Shown here: positions 1 to 11,231 of the stretch, in pieces
Position numbering within the stretch: the first letter of the stretch is position 1
How the letters are laid out: every line of letters begins with the position of its first letter
Assembly: GCA_948470475.1 (NCBI GenBank)
Contig: OX419345.1
Location: 5,139,533-5,203,532 of the forward strand
From: Galaxea fascicularis
Taxonomy: Eukaryota; Cnidaria; Anthozoa; Scleractinia; Euphylliidae
Length of the DNA: 64,000 bases
Direction of reading: 5' to 3'
Program-made: the position numbers and the translations under genes
Notes under the pieces: generated by a model
The model's database searches: none
What the model was told of the DNA's origin: nothing
Seen by the model: only the letters and a program-made list of their open reading frames with translations

Positions 1-57
1 TTCAAAGTCCGCTCGTGACTCAGTTCTTCTTTGGCGCGCTGAATGTCTGAATCGAAC
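1..57 (-). CDS. MYO18A: Myosin XVIII exon 26 (partial), coiled-coil tail
   Basis: The acceptor CTTTCAG ends at base 58. The exon opens by completing an Arg codon split with exon 25 and reads FDSDIQRAKEELSHERTL, matching the tail segment after the KKQRRF motif of MYO18A. It is open to the window edge, so its length is unknown. Confidence 0.85.
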
Positions 58-793
58 CTGAAAGAACGAGAAACAAGGCTTAATCAAGAGCAGTCTAATT
101 CACATTATAGAGAGCTTAAGCAACAACGACGGCAACGAAAACGTCACTTCGAAATATAAACTTCTCGTAATTGTAACTCTTTCGCGTTAAACGGTTTAAC
201 TTGTAAAATGCTGGCGAACTTTCCTGGAGGTAAATTAGTAAAAACGACACTGAAGTTGGGAAAAAGAAAGAAGATTTCACCGTCATACGCTCACGTTCTC
301 CATAAAACCTAAAATTTGGTCATTTCACGTTATTGATTTGCTGAGGACGGCAAAGAAATGTACTACAGTGTAAAACGCACGTGCAGATCGAGCGATTGCT
401 TTTGTTCATTCAGCCTATTGTTTCGTGCGTTTTCGTTGCCGTCGCCGTCGTCCTTGCTTAAGCTCTCTAATATTACCGTACGTTCGCGCCAGTGATCTGA
501 ATACACATGTACGACTGATCACAGTCTGGGAGCAGTTTCGTTAACGCTTCAAGCGCTATCAGTATGTAGCTTCTCCTTACGATGTCTCAGGTCACGAAAA
601 TTAAAGGGAAGATCTCCAAAGATGACTGCCCCGATGGTCAAACAAATTCTCCTCACTAGAACCACTGCAATATTGAAGGGCAGTAAGGAGATGATGCATG
701 TTACATCAGGGGTTAAGAATTCTACAAGGGCACAGTAACATCCGTCATCTGACCAGGGAATGGATGACTACTACAACTACCAAACGTTTGTAC
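58..793. other. Myosin intron 25, mostly one TA-flanked miniature transposon
   Basis: The intron has a consensus GTACAA donor and TTTCAG acceptor on the minus strand. Half of it is the inverted-repeat element at 110-467. I see nothing else in the remainder. Confidence 0.6.
110..467. mobile_element. MITE with TA target duplication, GAGAGCTTAAGC termini
   Basis: The left end (gagagcttaagcaacaacga) and the right end (the inverse, ending ...gcttaagctctc) form imperfect inverted repeats of about 35 bp rich in GACGGCAACG. TA flanks both sides (108-109 and 468-469). There is no open reading frame, so it is a non-autonomous element; a TA duplication suggests a Tc1/mariner-type or similar transposase. 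Confidence 0.75.
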
Positions 794-948
794 CTTCTCT
801 GTTTCTTCTCCAATTCGGCGTTTCTACTTTGTTCTTCTTCAAGCAACAACTTTAAGTCCTCCATCTCCGCTTGCACGCGAGCCGTTTTCTTCTTCATATG
901 TGTTGACTGTCGCAGTACTTCGTCATTTTCGGCCGTCGCTTCCGTCAA
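794..948 (-). CDS. MYO18A: Myosin XVIII exon 25, coiled-coil tail
   Basis: The exon has 51 codons plus two bases. The acceptor is TCCTTCAG and the donor AAG|GTACAA. It reads LTEATAENDEVLRQ at the start and SRNAELEKKQRR at the end; the latter matches the conserved NHELEKKQRRF of MYO18A. It shows heptad-like Leu spacing with many Glu and Lys. Confidence 0.92.
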
Positions 949-1360
949 CTGAAGGAAAGACATTCACAAATGAATCATTCTTACCTTACACTGGTGGCAC
1001 TTCTTATAGCCCCATTTCATACGGAACATTTCAATCTCACCAAATGTAATTTTAAGCTCCTAAGACCCCGGCTGACGAAATTGAAGGTATAATTATCCCT
1101 AGAACCATACAAACGAAGCAAATTAAGGAACTTTCCTTTGCCAGATGATGACGGTCGTCCAACATACAGCTCCTTTTCTCACATGAAGGCAAATATACTC
1201 GAAGCGATTGAAAAGCTATACGTTTTTGTGGAAATTTCAGAGCCTTTTGCCTCACACTGCAACGTACAAACGCGTACGCGGTCTTGATGGGTTCAAAAAC
1301 TGCCGTGACATCGGCCAACCAATCTTTCCAGGAAACCACCTCACAACCACAAGTGAAATA

Positions 1361-1529
1361 GGCCATTTCCGAGTTCATGTCTGCCTCCTCTTCAAAGCGA
1401 GTCTAAGTGCGAAGTTTTTGTTATGAAAATTAGTTTTCATTCATATGTAAAGTAGAACTAATTACTATCACAAAAACTTCGCACTTAGACTCGCTTTGAA
1501 GGGGAGGCAGACATGAACTCGGAAATGGC
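1361..1529. mobile_element. Palindromic MITE, GGCCATTTC termini, TA flanks
   Basis: The two arms (from ggccatttccgagttcatgt and its inverse) pair over about 70 bp with a short AT-rich loop. The right end has lost one C. A second member lies at 60989-61179 with the same ends and the same inner block cctcttcaaagcgagtct. Neither has coding capacity. It sits inside myosin intron 24. Confidence 0.8.
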
Positions 1530-1860
1530 ATATTGAAAGGGTTTCCTGCGAATTCTGATTGGATAGCAATCACTCTTTGTGAAAGCGTAGAAAATTCTTA
1601 CAAATTGTCCAACAACTGTTCGAAGTGAGCCTTGGTAAGGACTGGAAGCAACTCGCTACAGCGAGCTTCCCTCCGACTACCGGAAGTAAATTGGCAAAAA
1701 TAAAAAATATTGCGCATGAGCGGCGAGTAAAAGCAAATCGCTCCGTTTTTGCATTAGTCTTCCCATGACGGAACTAAAACTCGTCGGGAGCTTTATGAAC
1801 TTACCCCTGCCCCCACAGAAGCGAGGTGGCTTCCTTAATAAGACTAATTGCAGCACCTAC

Positions 1861-1988
1861 CTTTCTCTCCAACGTTCGCTTCTGATTCGACAATTCCTCT
1901 ATCTCTTGCTCGGCTTGACTTTGCAATTTCTTTCTCAGTTGTTCCTGTTCCTTGGATTTTTGGATGTACCGCTCACGGTAAAACGATT
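1861..1988 (-). CDS. MYO18A: Myosin XVIII exon 24, coiled-coil tail
   Basis: The acceptor is CTCCTGTAG and the donor AAAG|GTAGGT. The first Glu codon is split with exon 23. It reads SFYRERYIQKSKEQEQLRKK and ends EELSNQKRTLERK. The Lys/Gln/Glu composition with regular Leu spacing fits the first part of the MYO18 coiled-coil rod. Confidence 0.92.
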
Positions 1989-2287
1989 CTACAGGAGAAA
2001 AATTAAACAAGAAAAGAAAGAAATGAACAGAAAAATAAAAATCAATAGTGCTACTAGTTCAAACAATTTCAGCACCCGCATAATATTCCACAGTTTTGAA
2101 AATCCAATTTCATTGGAAGATTAATTGAAAAAGAAAAGAGATTCTCAGTAGATGTCACAATGACACTCCTGTGCATTCAAAATACAAATACTTCATTCCC
2201 TCACCTGCCCAAATAAGCACAGCAAACACTGCTAGATTCACCTAAAACAAATGTGTTACGAACATTCCCGAAGACCTCCGAACTTAC

Positions 2288-2432
2288 CCTCCTCCTCATC
2301 TTCGGAGGCGCCTTCGCCCTCGTATCTTTCCAGTCTCTCGACATTTCTCGTCGCCGAAACACTCAGAGCTCTCGCTTCAAGTAATTCCACTTCAAGTTTG
2401 TCTTTTCTCTTTTTCACGTCCTCCAGGGACTC
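2288..2432 (-). CDS. MYO18A: Myosin XVIII exon 23, coiled-coil tail with acidic stretch
   Basis: The exon has 48 codons plus one base, with acceptor TTTCATAG and donor GAGG|GTAAGT. It reads ESLEDVKKRKDKLEVELLEA and ends GEGASEDEEE. The acidic end aligns with the NGEVDDDDAGG break in the MYO18A rod, a conserved interruption of the coiled coil. Confidence 0.93.
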
Positions 2433-2477
2433 CTATGAAATTTAAGGATAAAATTACCCATGGTTTGAAACTACATT

Positions 2478-3299
2478 CAGGGCTCAAAATAATTTTCGGA
2501 CGGTGGCCGGTAATGTTGACCGGCCAAATAATTTAGCGAAATAAGCCACAGTCAATAAGAAGCCGTATCTCCACAGCTGATGATGACTTTGAAGTTTAAT
2601 TCACGTTCAACTGTTAAGCCGCAGTTACGTGTTTTTCGAGTACTGCATGTCTTTATATATTATGCAAAGGAAGGCAGAAATTTTGGAACTTCCTTGTTAA
2701 GTACAAACGACATATTAGCTGTCGTTCATGTGCCGATAATACAAATTACCGGACCATTGAACTTCAAGAAAAATATAATCCAGAATAACCTTCAAAACCA
2801 GAAGCTTGGACGCCTTAAAAGTCCACATAAGTTCTTCTGATGTTGGAGCCACACGCCCTATTGTCGTTAGAGGCCACTCAAAAATTAATCCACGAGTTTT
2901 ATTTTTTAATCCTGTCATTCACTGCCCTTCAAACAAAACCAGAGTCGAACTTTGACCGCTGTCCATGATTCCATCCTTGAAGATTTGGTCTTCCCGAGTG
3001 AAATAGTGGGGAAAAGGACACGTGTGAAGATGGACGGCTCAAGGCTAATCAATCGGTACTTAGGTCTTTAGCATCCAATTTTGCCCTTTTACGATGAAGA
3101 AAAACAATCGGGACCCGAGGCGAATTAAGGTGAACTAAGATAGGCGACAAAATCTAATGTTACAATTTACGGGATTTCACTGTTCATTAGACAGTATGCG
3201 CACACGACCGGTCAACATGACCCGATTGACGTTTTTGGCCGGTCAAGTCGCCACTCTGGCCGGACATTGTCCGTTGACCGGCCGTTGTTTTGAGCCCTG
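2478..3299. mobile_element. Non-autonomous hAT-like element, CAGGGCTC termini, 5-bp TSD
   Basis: Terminal inverted repeats run CAGGGCTCAAAATAATTTTC on the left and its inverse on the right, followed by inner blocks rich in GGCCGGT. The 5-base acatt occurs directly on both sides (2473-2477 and 3300-3304). CAGGG-type ends with 5-8 bp duplications are typical of hAT elements. No transposase frame remains in its 822 bp. Confidence 0.75.
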
Positions 3300-4843
3300 A
3301 CATTGCTGTACTGTTTTCAGCTACAAATTACAAGTACATGATTTATGACGAACTCGCCCTGGTCGACAAAGTACCCACGGTTTGTCACTTGATGCACATC
3401 CGCGTTTGCTTTGATCTCACCTGGATAACCATTGTGATTGGTTACCAAATGTCGGGTGACTTTCTCAACCAAACTTAGTTTTTAATTATTCTTACTTTTT
3501 CTGTTGTTAGTGTGTAATGCACTACTTTGAAGACCACTTTTAGTGAAAAGGATTCCGTGGTTAAATAAAGTTTGTTGTTGTTGTTGTTAAAGCCAAAGAA
3601 CATGACACAGGTTTTGATATTAAACAGAACCTCCGCACCACAGAATCTAGAGGCCATACCTCTTTAAATCTCGGTAGTGTAATCATACTGTGCACCTTGA
3701 TTTCACAACAGAGGTCCACAACTTAAGGGATCAGAAGCACTCATCAAAAGTGGCTTTTCCTTCCTGTATCCTTTTGAAACTTGCAGAGGATTAACGCTCG
3801 CGTACACTAAAGCTCTGGAGTGACTCGCACAGCGCGTTTTTCAACCCATGTTTCCAGTGCCACGAAAAACTGCAACATTTTGCAAAGACCTTTTCAACCG
3901 GCAGCACTGGTTTCAAAGTGGTTGCGTGGTCCTACCTTTGTGGCGATAAAGTTCTCACGGTCACAACAGGGCAAGAGAGATCACAGAGAGCATGATTCCA
4001 TACAACACCGGAAATCTCGACAGGGTGACCCGCAAAGCACAAAAATTCGATTTTGTTTTCAAAAGCAGAGCAAAAGAACACATAGGCAGAGATAAACTGG
4101 TAAAACGGGAATTTTTCACTAAACAGAAATGAAAGTGGCTGTGATCATTCGCGTTTTAGCAAACGCAGTTGTGAGAATGCCGTATTTGTGAAAAGGAGAT
4201 TTGACCAAAACGTAAATACATCCACCATAATCTCATTAAGCAGTCTACAATTTCACAGACACAAGTCACGCCATTTTAAACTATTTCGAATTTGAAGAGA
4301 ATTCACCGAGGTCAGTGACAGTTTTAGTGTCAACGAAACCAGTGCCTGGTCAGCTTGAATAAAACGCTTCAGTTCTGATAGAAAAGCGAAAGAACAAAAG
4401 CGCTAAATCCAGGAGAGGAGAGGCGAGGTCGCCAATCAATGGATAATTGTATTCCGAAGCTATTTTCTTGTGGTTTTAACGAAAAAAAAACTTAACGCAA
4501 TTACGTTAATCCTTTTTATTGTATCCGTGGTCTCCACAATGGAGATGTCTTTAACTTTCTTGTAAACAATGTTAACGTCACCTGGTGCGTAACGCAAACC
4601 TTGTGAAATGTCAGGTGCCTACCTATTAACACTGTAGGTATTACCAAACACTAGTTTTCTGTGTTAAAGCTTTCTTCGTGGTAATTTTTACCAGCATTCC
4701 TTGTATTCAGAGTCCTAAGTATTTATCACAAAAATATCTCTTATGGTGTCCTTGTGTTTACTTCACTTCATCATCGTGATCAACAACGACGCTACAACGA
4801 GGGCAAAGACGATTCTGAGGACACGCAACTCCTGGAACCATTA

Positions 4844-5037
4844 GGGGTGGCGAAGGGTAAAATCCGAAACTCGCCGAGACCTTTGTTTGAAAATCCGAGA
4901 CCGAGAGCAAATATGCGAGACTTCGAGACCGAAATAAATTCACTATAAACGAGACTCTTCGCAAAGGCTGTCGAGATTTCGAGATCGGATAAAAGGTTTA
5001 CGAGACCCAATATTTTCGAGGTCCCATTCGCCATTCC
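4844..5037. mobile_element. Small inverted-repeat element, TA flanks
   Basis: The left end GGGGTGGCGAAGGG and the inverse of the right end (GGAATGGCGAATGGG) agree with few mismatches, and TA lies on both sides (4842-4843, 5038-5039). The interior repeats the word CGAGAC several times. It is old or fast-evolving, judging by the mismatches. Confidence 0.5.
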
Positions 5038-5159
5038 TACCATTTGAACCCTTTAAAAACAGCACCAAAGAAAACACTTGAAAGATTCACGGAAACAAGA
5101 GAAAGGATTGCTCAAGGACCTTTAAGCGTCTTATCACTCAAAAACAAAAATCAATTTGT

Positions 5160-6110
5160 GCAGCTCAATAAACAACAAAGCAGGTGAGTCCAGCTCAGTT
5201 TAGTAAGAACCACCTTGTGAAGCTTCCTATGAACAGCACCACAGGAGAAAGATGCCGAGTTCATTTCATTTGAGTGATCACACTTGAGAAGTTCATCCAC
5301 TCACTCAAAAGTTAGAAACAGCTTGTACAACGAAATAGGCAGTACCATAGGAAAGTATTGCTCAGTAACTTTCGGTTGAATGGTCACATTTGAAGATTTC
5401 ATTTACAGACTCAAAGGTTATAACCATCTTGTACAGCATAATAAACAGCACCACAGGAAGGTTTCATTTCATTCACCTCTTCAAAAATCACAAACAACAC
5501 CACAGTAGGAGATTCCTGCCCAATAGCTTTCAATAGAATGTTCACAGTCGAGGATTTTATCGACAGACACAAAAGCTTGAGCCGCCTTGTGCAGTATGCT
5601 CAACAGGACCTCACGACAGAACAGCTTGCATAGTGGAATTTCGACCACACGCGAAAAAGTCACGGCGACTACCTCGTGTGGCATAGCAAAGTACTGCTCA
5701 GTAGCTTTCATTTGAATGGCCACACTTAAGGATTTTATCCACAGACTCAAAACTAAGAACCATCTTGTACAACATAACAAACAGCTCCAAAGGAAAGTAG
5801 TGCTCAGTAGCTTTCATCTGAATGGCCACACTTACGGATTTCATCCACAGAGTCAAAACTTAGAACCCTCTTGCACAGCATAATAAACAGCACCAAAGGA
5901 AGGTACTCCTCAGTAGCTTTCATTTGAATGGTTACACTTAAGAATTTCATCCACAGACTCAAAACATAGAACCACCTTGCACAGCATGATAAACAGCACC
6001 ACAGGAAAGTACCGCTCAGTAGCTTTCTTTAGAATGTTCACAGTTGAGGATTTGAACCTAATTGAGAACTACCTTGTACAACATAACAAACAACACCACA
6101 GGAAAGTAAT
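5160..6110. repeat. Tandem satellite array, 106-bp unit
   Basis: The word gtagctttca recurs at 5701, 5807, 5913 and 6019, exactly 106 bp apart. Each unit carries tttgaatgg, atttcatccacagactca, and aacagcaccacaggaaag. Units before 5700 are more diverged and one region (about 5620-5680) has an insertion. Neither strand is open across the array, so it is non-coding. Related units occur in two other introns of this gene (12225-12420 and 17940-18460). Confidence 0.85.
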
Positions 6111-6513
6111 TCTAACTTCAGGATCGTAGCATAAGGCTAAAAGGTTAGATGCAGAGTAGCTAAACAAGGGAGAGAAGGCGCCTATGGAGAAAATAAAGTC
6201 CCTTTTTTTCCTTTTGCAGCAAAGGAAACAGGAGATGTCTGCAGAGGAAAGAAAGGAATGGGGATTCCGCAAATCTGTCGCACAGTAGAATTAGTTAAGT
6301 CAAATATTTGTGGCGCATTCAATTATCTGTTTTAACTGTATTGTTTTTAAGACAAACATCAAGCAATTTCTCAGCGCTTGGCCTGTCTGCATGGTTGGAC
6401 ATCGTGTCTGAAAGAAAAGACCCGAGTTTGCTCGACTCATTGTGGGCAGGCTTTACAATCAAAACATTTTCACTCAAGGTCGATTTTGATGTAGAAAAAA
6501 TTAACGCGACGAA

Positions 6514-6616
6514 TAAATGGACCAAACGTTGGTAGGTTGAATTGTCTACATTTTCGAGCATAATTATTATGTTCGAAAATGTAGAAAATTCACCCTACCA
6601 ACGTTTGGTCCATTTA
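6514..6616. mobile_element. 103-bp near-perfect hairpin (mini-MITE)
   Basis: The arms start TAAATGGACCAAACGTTGGT and end with the exact inverse. They pair along almost their whole length around an AT-rich centre (cataattattatg). With no coding potential, a foldback transposon derivative is the simplest reading. Confidence 0.7.
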
Positions 6617-7270
6617 AAACTGTTGAGGGAATTTGGCGTGGGAAGTTTTTGTCCATTTTGATGTCCATAACCCAAAGACCCTACTGACAGTCTCCATCAC
6701 CTTCTGTAACACTACCGACCGGCCGTTTTCAGATATGGCCAGTAAAATCCATGCTTATACATTTGAAATGACCGTATCCCATTTCAGAGCAAAAAGAGAC
6801 AAAAAAAGAAGGATCGAAAAACGCTTTTAACGACTCAGCTGAAAAAGATATGTACTTTTACGCGGAACCCAACTGTGTTGGGCGTGTAAGATATTGAATA
6901 CAATTTCCCTTTAACTGAAATACTGTAACTCTACCCTGCAGGCTCTTTGAAGAAGTTAAGTGGGATTAGGTTACTGTAATTTTGTGACTGAATGAAACCG
7001 AGAAACTACTGTCGGCAAGAAATCAAGTGGAAGCCGAAGAAACAAAACCCTGCTACTCCGGCTAAAGGCGATCTGGTAACCAGACAGACTTCAAAACTAT
7101 TCGAGTTTGCAAAATTTTCTCTTTACCTGTAGCCGGGTTGCGTACATAATAGAGTAAAGCACTGAGTGGCCCAAGGTATTTCTAACTGTTGAGTCTGTGA
7201 AAGGACGGAAAATCAAGGAATGCGATCATTCAACCCAAAGTTAGCAAGTGATTCTTTGAAGCAGAGTTAA

Positions 7271-7467
7271 GGGGAGCAGGGTTGGCGCAGTGGTGAGAGC
7301 TCTCGTCCCAGGTTCAATTCCCGCACTCGGCGTCACAAGTTCGTTGGTTCTCTACTCTGTTCCGAGAGGTTTTTCCCCTCTCCTCAAAAACCAACATTTG
7401 ATTTGATTTAATCTAGATTTAGTCTCAAATCTAGAACGAGTTGAGACTTGAATAAAATTATTATTAC
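7271..7467 (+). mobile_element. tRNA-derived SINE with GTT..ATT tail
   Basis: The head contains an A box (tggcgcagtggtgagag) and a B box (GGTTCAATTCC) spaced as in a tRNA promoter. A body follows with cctctcctcaaaaaccaaca, and an A/T-rich tail gaataaaattattatta. A fragment of the same body occurs at 30280-30345. The cloverleaf is not intact, so this is not a tRNA gene. Confidence 0.75.
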
Positions 7468-7575
7468 TAGAGTTCTTGATTTTTCAGTACTTAAGAGAAT
7501 ACTCTTTGATCGGTTTTTGTGTTTGACGTGACCAGAATTTAAACCTTAACTGTTAATCAAGGTCGATCTATTCAC

Positions 7576-7695
7576 CTGGAGTTCCTGCATTTGTCGCTCC
7601 AGTCTCATTCTCTCCATTGTTTCGCCTTCAAGCATTTCACTGGCATGGCTGGCTGTTTCCCTTTCTTCTGACAACGCAACTGAAAGTTCGTTCAC
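7576..7695 (-). CDS. MYO18A: Myosin XVIII exon 22, coiled-coil tail
   Basis: The exon has 40 codons in phase 0, with acceptor CTCCCGCAG and donor CCAG|GTGAAT. It begins VNELSVALSEERETASHASE and ends RLERQMQELQ. This matches [22 protein letters not shown]...KEMKELQ of MYO18A very closely, one of the best-conserved parts of the tail. Confidence 0.95.
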
Positions 7696-9019
7696 CTGCG
7701 GGAGAATTTTAACAGTGATCAAACGCAAGAAACAAACATTTTACCATTTCACACAAAAACAGAGCGCCGCCATAAATTTAGAGTAAAATAATTCTTATAT
7801 TTCGAAACATTCCTCTAAATCCCTCAGTGCTAATCGACTTAAATAGCAAAGGATTATACAGGCGCCTTTTGACGTCCAACAAACTCCAAACAAAGATTTC
7901 CACTTCACAAAATACAGTACCCTCAGAATTTCTGATAGAATGCCGTAAAATCTTCCCAACGATCCCATCGTTTTCCCGAGAGATGCTGATTTAAATCGAA
8001 ACAAAATACAGACAATTAATAGCGCGACAGACCAATTTGCGACACCGTATGGCGTGTCTTTAAGTATGTCGACCAACAACAAAAGAACATAATTATTGTT
8101 GAAAACACCAAACGCGAAACTTAACACGGGTGAAGAGCAAAGTCAATCGAAACCAAATGTGTCACACTACATAAATCCGCGTTTCAACTTGTGGAATCCT
8201 AACGCAGAGGAATTTAGCTGCGAAACTGCTTCATAAAAAAAAATAAATCACACCCCGATTAGCTACTTAACTTTCGCACACCCAAATCTGGCCGTTTAAT
8301 TTGTTTTTGGTTTTTTTTACAAGCACCCCTGCTGTAAAACGTGGTCATTTCGGCTCTTCCCTTGTGCTTCCAACGTGCAAATGATTTACGCTAAAAGAAA
8401 CCGCCGTTTGTATCTCTTACTGAGGAAATGGAACGCTTCCTCAAGCTGCAGTTTTCCTAATTCTTTCATAAGATAGTACCGAGATAATACGGCTTCCGAG
8501 TTGCTACTAAAACGCAGAGAGATGCAACCGTGAGAAATCGCCTTAAAATCAATCTCGCCGCACGAGCAAATAAAAATAAAAATATTTGATTTAATAACTT
8601 TTGCAGATCCCAAGTTTAAGATTTCTGTACTGTTCCACTTATTGCTGCAGGTACAGGAATCTACTTCGGATGCAAAACATCAACGGATATACAAGACAAA
8701 TCCTCGTAGAAATTTTATCTCTCCAAAACAGAAGAAAGGGCACATTATTTACTTAACCTTTCCATCCACACGTTTTCGACTGCCAAAGGTTTTTAAAACG
8801 TTCCTTCACGAAAGTCATATCGTTTCTCCCTGCTCCCCAAACATACGCGGATACGGTTGCGAGATCAACGGAGGATCCATTTTAATGATGCAGTAGAAAC
8901 CGACACGAGTCTCATTACCAAATCTGTTTTTCTCAGTATCAAGAAAGACTTTTACTGACGCGTTCAACATTTGCACCCCAGTTGATGGCTTGCTCTGTTC
9001 TCCGTACCAAGGTGCTCAT

Positions 9020-9141
9020 ACCCTACGAGCAGAGTCTCCTTCGATCTTCCTAGATCAGTCGGGAAGAGGAAGGCGCTCGCAGAGTCTCCTTCCTCTTCCC
9101 GACTGATCTAGGAAGATCGAAGGAGACTCTGCTCGCAGGGT
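9020..9141. repeat. Long inverted repeat (hairpin), arms about 54 bp
   Basis: The left arm (accctacgagcagagtctcc...) and the right arm (its inverse, ending ...gctcgcagggt) pair almost perfectly through the block gatcttcctagatcagtcgg, with a 14-base loop. It is probably a foldback MITE; I could not define a target-site duplication. Confidence 0.7.
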
Positions 9142-9479
9142 AGGGTGCTCAGGGTTGTCAAAAAGCACCGGCGACCGGCGACCGGCAATGTCGCCGACTA
9201 CTTTCCTTATTTCGCCGGCTACGATCTGCCGGTAAAAAGAGAAAACGACGGGAGAAAATGGTGTTGTTACCCCCACAGTGCCGTCTACTTTCCTAGATTC
9301 TTCTTCTACTTAAAATCTTTTTGACACTGAACCCTGCGGGGCGCTTGGAAACAAGACAAGGAGAAATCACAGGCTAATTGCCAAAAACGAAAATCAATCG
9401 GGAGGCAGAGTGACTTTTTTTCTTTTTAATTTCACAGACACGTCGTAAATTCACAATTTGACTACGAGTGCGAGATTAA

Positions 9480-9901
9480 AGTGCCTATCACCCCAAATTA
9501 TTTTTTCGCTAAAATAAATCTTTGCACTTGTTCGAAACGCATTGTGGCATTTTTTTTCCTTTTTTCAACAAATCTTGACTTTTTATAGGCTTCTAAACTG
9601 AGCATCGTTTGTTTCACGACCGAGTCAGAAGGGGAGTGGGTCTATTCCCGATTTGACGTCACAAACTGATTTGCATCGCATTAACTCTTTGTAAACATGC
9701 AGTAGATTTTGACGTCAAATCGGGAATAGACCCATTCCCCTTCTGACTCGGTCGTGAAACAAACAATCCTTGGTTTTTCGTAAGTTTTGAAGCCTGTAAA
9801 AAGGCGGGAGTTATTAAAAATAGGGAAAAAAGGCCGCTATGCGTTTCGAACAGGTGCAAAGATTCATTTTGGCGAAAAAATAATTTGGGGTGATAGGCAC
9901 T
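9480..9901. mobile_element. TTAA-flanked MITE (piggyBac-like), 422 bp
   Basis: The ends AGTGCCTATCACCCCAAATT and inverse are flanked by TTAA on both sides (9476-9479 and 9902-9905). A second inner pair of arms (ccgagtcagaaggggagtgg / inverse) makes the element an almost complete foldback. TTAA targets are used by piggyBac and Kolobok transposases. There is no transposase frame. Confidence 0.8.
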
Positions 9902-10240
9902 TTAAGATCAAGGAAGACTTTCTTTGGAATCTAGTACGCGTGCTGTTGAGGAGTAAAGCTTCCGGAGACGTGGACTCCAATTCTAACCCAACGGTTTCAA
10001 ATAAGCGGCATGCATGGGCAAAGGCGCTTCCTCGCTAACGTATGCTCTATAATTTTGAACGACAATGCAATGCCCTGTTCACTTCAGACCATTCTGTACT
10101 CGAATGCAATCAGTCACTCAAAGCAAAGTGTATAACTTTTCAAGAAATTCACTCAGTCAACTCTGCACTGACGTTACAAAATATATGCAGGGGAGTGAAG
10201 AAAAAGCTGCGCATTGACTTTTGACATAACTGTCTGTTAC

Positions 10241-10330
10241 CTTTTGTTGCAGCTTCTCGTTAGCTTCTTCCAACTCTTTCTTTTCCCTTTCTAGTTTCGC
10301 TAATCTTGATTTCAAGGTGTCCACCTCTCC
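10241..10330 (-). CDS. MYO18A: Myosin XVIII exon 21, start of coiled coil
   Basis: The exon has 30 codons in phase 0. It begins GEVDTLKSRLAKLEREKKEL and ends EEANEKLQQK. It corresponds to the QQLRSKLEKAEKERNEL segment of MYO18A. Acceptor is TTCATCAG and donor AAAAG|GTAACA. Confidence 0.94.
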
Positions 10331-10424
10331 CTGATGAAGGTAAGGCACAAATTCAGTTTCTTTATGTTTAAAACATTTGCCACTAAGTCAAAACAAATGA
10401 TCACTACGCGTGTATTTGAAAAAA

Positions 10425-10570
10425 CAGGGCTCGAGATTGAAAATCACTGGTCGCCTAGAGCCAACGACAAGTTTTTTGGAACTGGTGGCCAAACTTTTTG
10501 ACCTGGCGACCAAGTTTTTCTTTCTTGTCGCCAGCTGGCGAATGGATGAAAAAGGTTATTTCGAGCCCTG
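10425..10570. mobile_element. Short hAT-like element, CAGGGCTCGA termini
   Basis: It has ends CAGGGCTCGA and TCGAGCCCTG and an interior with two inverted blocks of cttgtcgccagctggcga type. It sits in myosin intron 20. No clear target duplication is visible. A diverged relative without intact ends lies at about 22395-22500. Confidence 0.6.
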
Positions 10571-10602
10571 ATAAAGCACATCGTCGTAGCTATCATTCTT
10601 AC

Positions 10603-10656
10603 CGATTTTGTCTTAAGTTCTTCTTCCGTACGATGCACGTCTAACAGCGGCAAAAC
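10603..10656 (-). CDS. MYO18A: Myosin XVIII exon 20 (54 bp)
   Basis: This short exon encodes VLPLLDVHRTEEELKTKS in phase 0. It matches the VRPLIEVQLSEEQIRNK join between lever arm and coiled coil in MYO18A. Splice sites are ACAG| and CG|GTAAGA. Confidence 0.92.
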
Positions 10657-11147
10657 CTGTAACGTTAGTACACAAAACAGGTTTTTCAGTAAACAAACCA
10701 AATGAAATGCGTACTTTTTACTGGACCTTCCTCAACAACAGTGTTGGCCTTTCCTGAAGCACAAGTTTTTAGCTACCCTCACAGGTGCTGTGAAAACGAA
10801 GCTTTTTAAAATCCTCCACCTCTGAAACCATTTCTTGAAGTCAGCGTTTTCATCAGTGTGTGTAGAGAATACTTTTTTCTTAGTGGCGCATCTAATACAT
10901 GTATTCCCACTTCTACTGAAACTCCAGCTTTGCACAAGAAGCACATTTGATTTAACAAAGGCCGAAGACAAGTCAGAGTGGTTTACACCTGACTGCGATA
11001 AAACCAAAATCAAATTAACCACTCCAGAAATCACAACCACCAAGCGCGGGAAATTGCGCGCCATCAAGCCATGGTTGGTTTTGGTTTTGCCACTCATAGG
11101 TTAGGAAATTGGCGCCATTTTTGTCAGCCAAGCAGGTGTGTCGTTAC

Positions 11148-11231
11148 CTTGGTATACAGCCTCCACCAGGGCCAGGTGTTGACTGACAGGAAACACCTGA
11201 TGTTCTTTTGTATGCAGCGGATCGCGGTACA
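11148..11231 (-). CDS. MYO18A: Myosin XVIII exon 19, post-IQ lever segment
   Basis: The exon has 28 codons in phase 0: CTAIRCIQKNIRCFLSV then NTWPWWRLYTK. The IRCIQKN and WPWWRLYTK motifs match [24 protein letters not shown] of MYO18A and the equivalent WPWW motif at the head-rod junction of myosin II. Confidence 0.95.

Larger units (their letters stand above)
2433..7575. other. Myosin intron 22 (5.1 kb), transposon- and satellite-rich
   Basis: This is the longest intron of the gene. It holds a hAT-like element (2478-3299), a TA-flanked element (4844-5037), a 106-bp satellite array (5160-6110), a 103-bp hairpin (6514-6616) and a tRNA-derived SINE (7271-7467). There is a short GTT microsatellite after an AATAAA-like tail at 3560-3588. 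No coding exon was found; exons 22 and 23 are adjacent in family alignments, so none is expected. Confidence 0.6.
7696..10240. other. Myosin intron 21 (2.5 kb)
   Basis: It holds a long hairpin at 9020-9141 and a TTAA-flanked element at 9480-9901. About 9160-9240 is a GC-rich stretch of repeated CCGGCGA. The part from 7700 to 9000 shows no element or exon that I can support. Confidence 0.5.

Noticed and set aside
5160..6110. Possible coding or CRISPR-like array
   Set aside because: The 106-bp units have no conserved short repeat with unique spacers and no open frame across units; it is a satellite in an intron.
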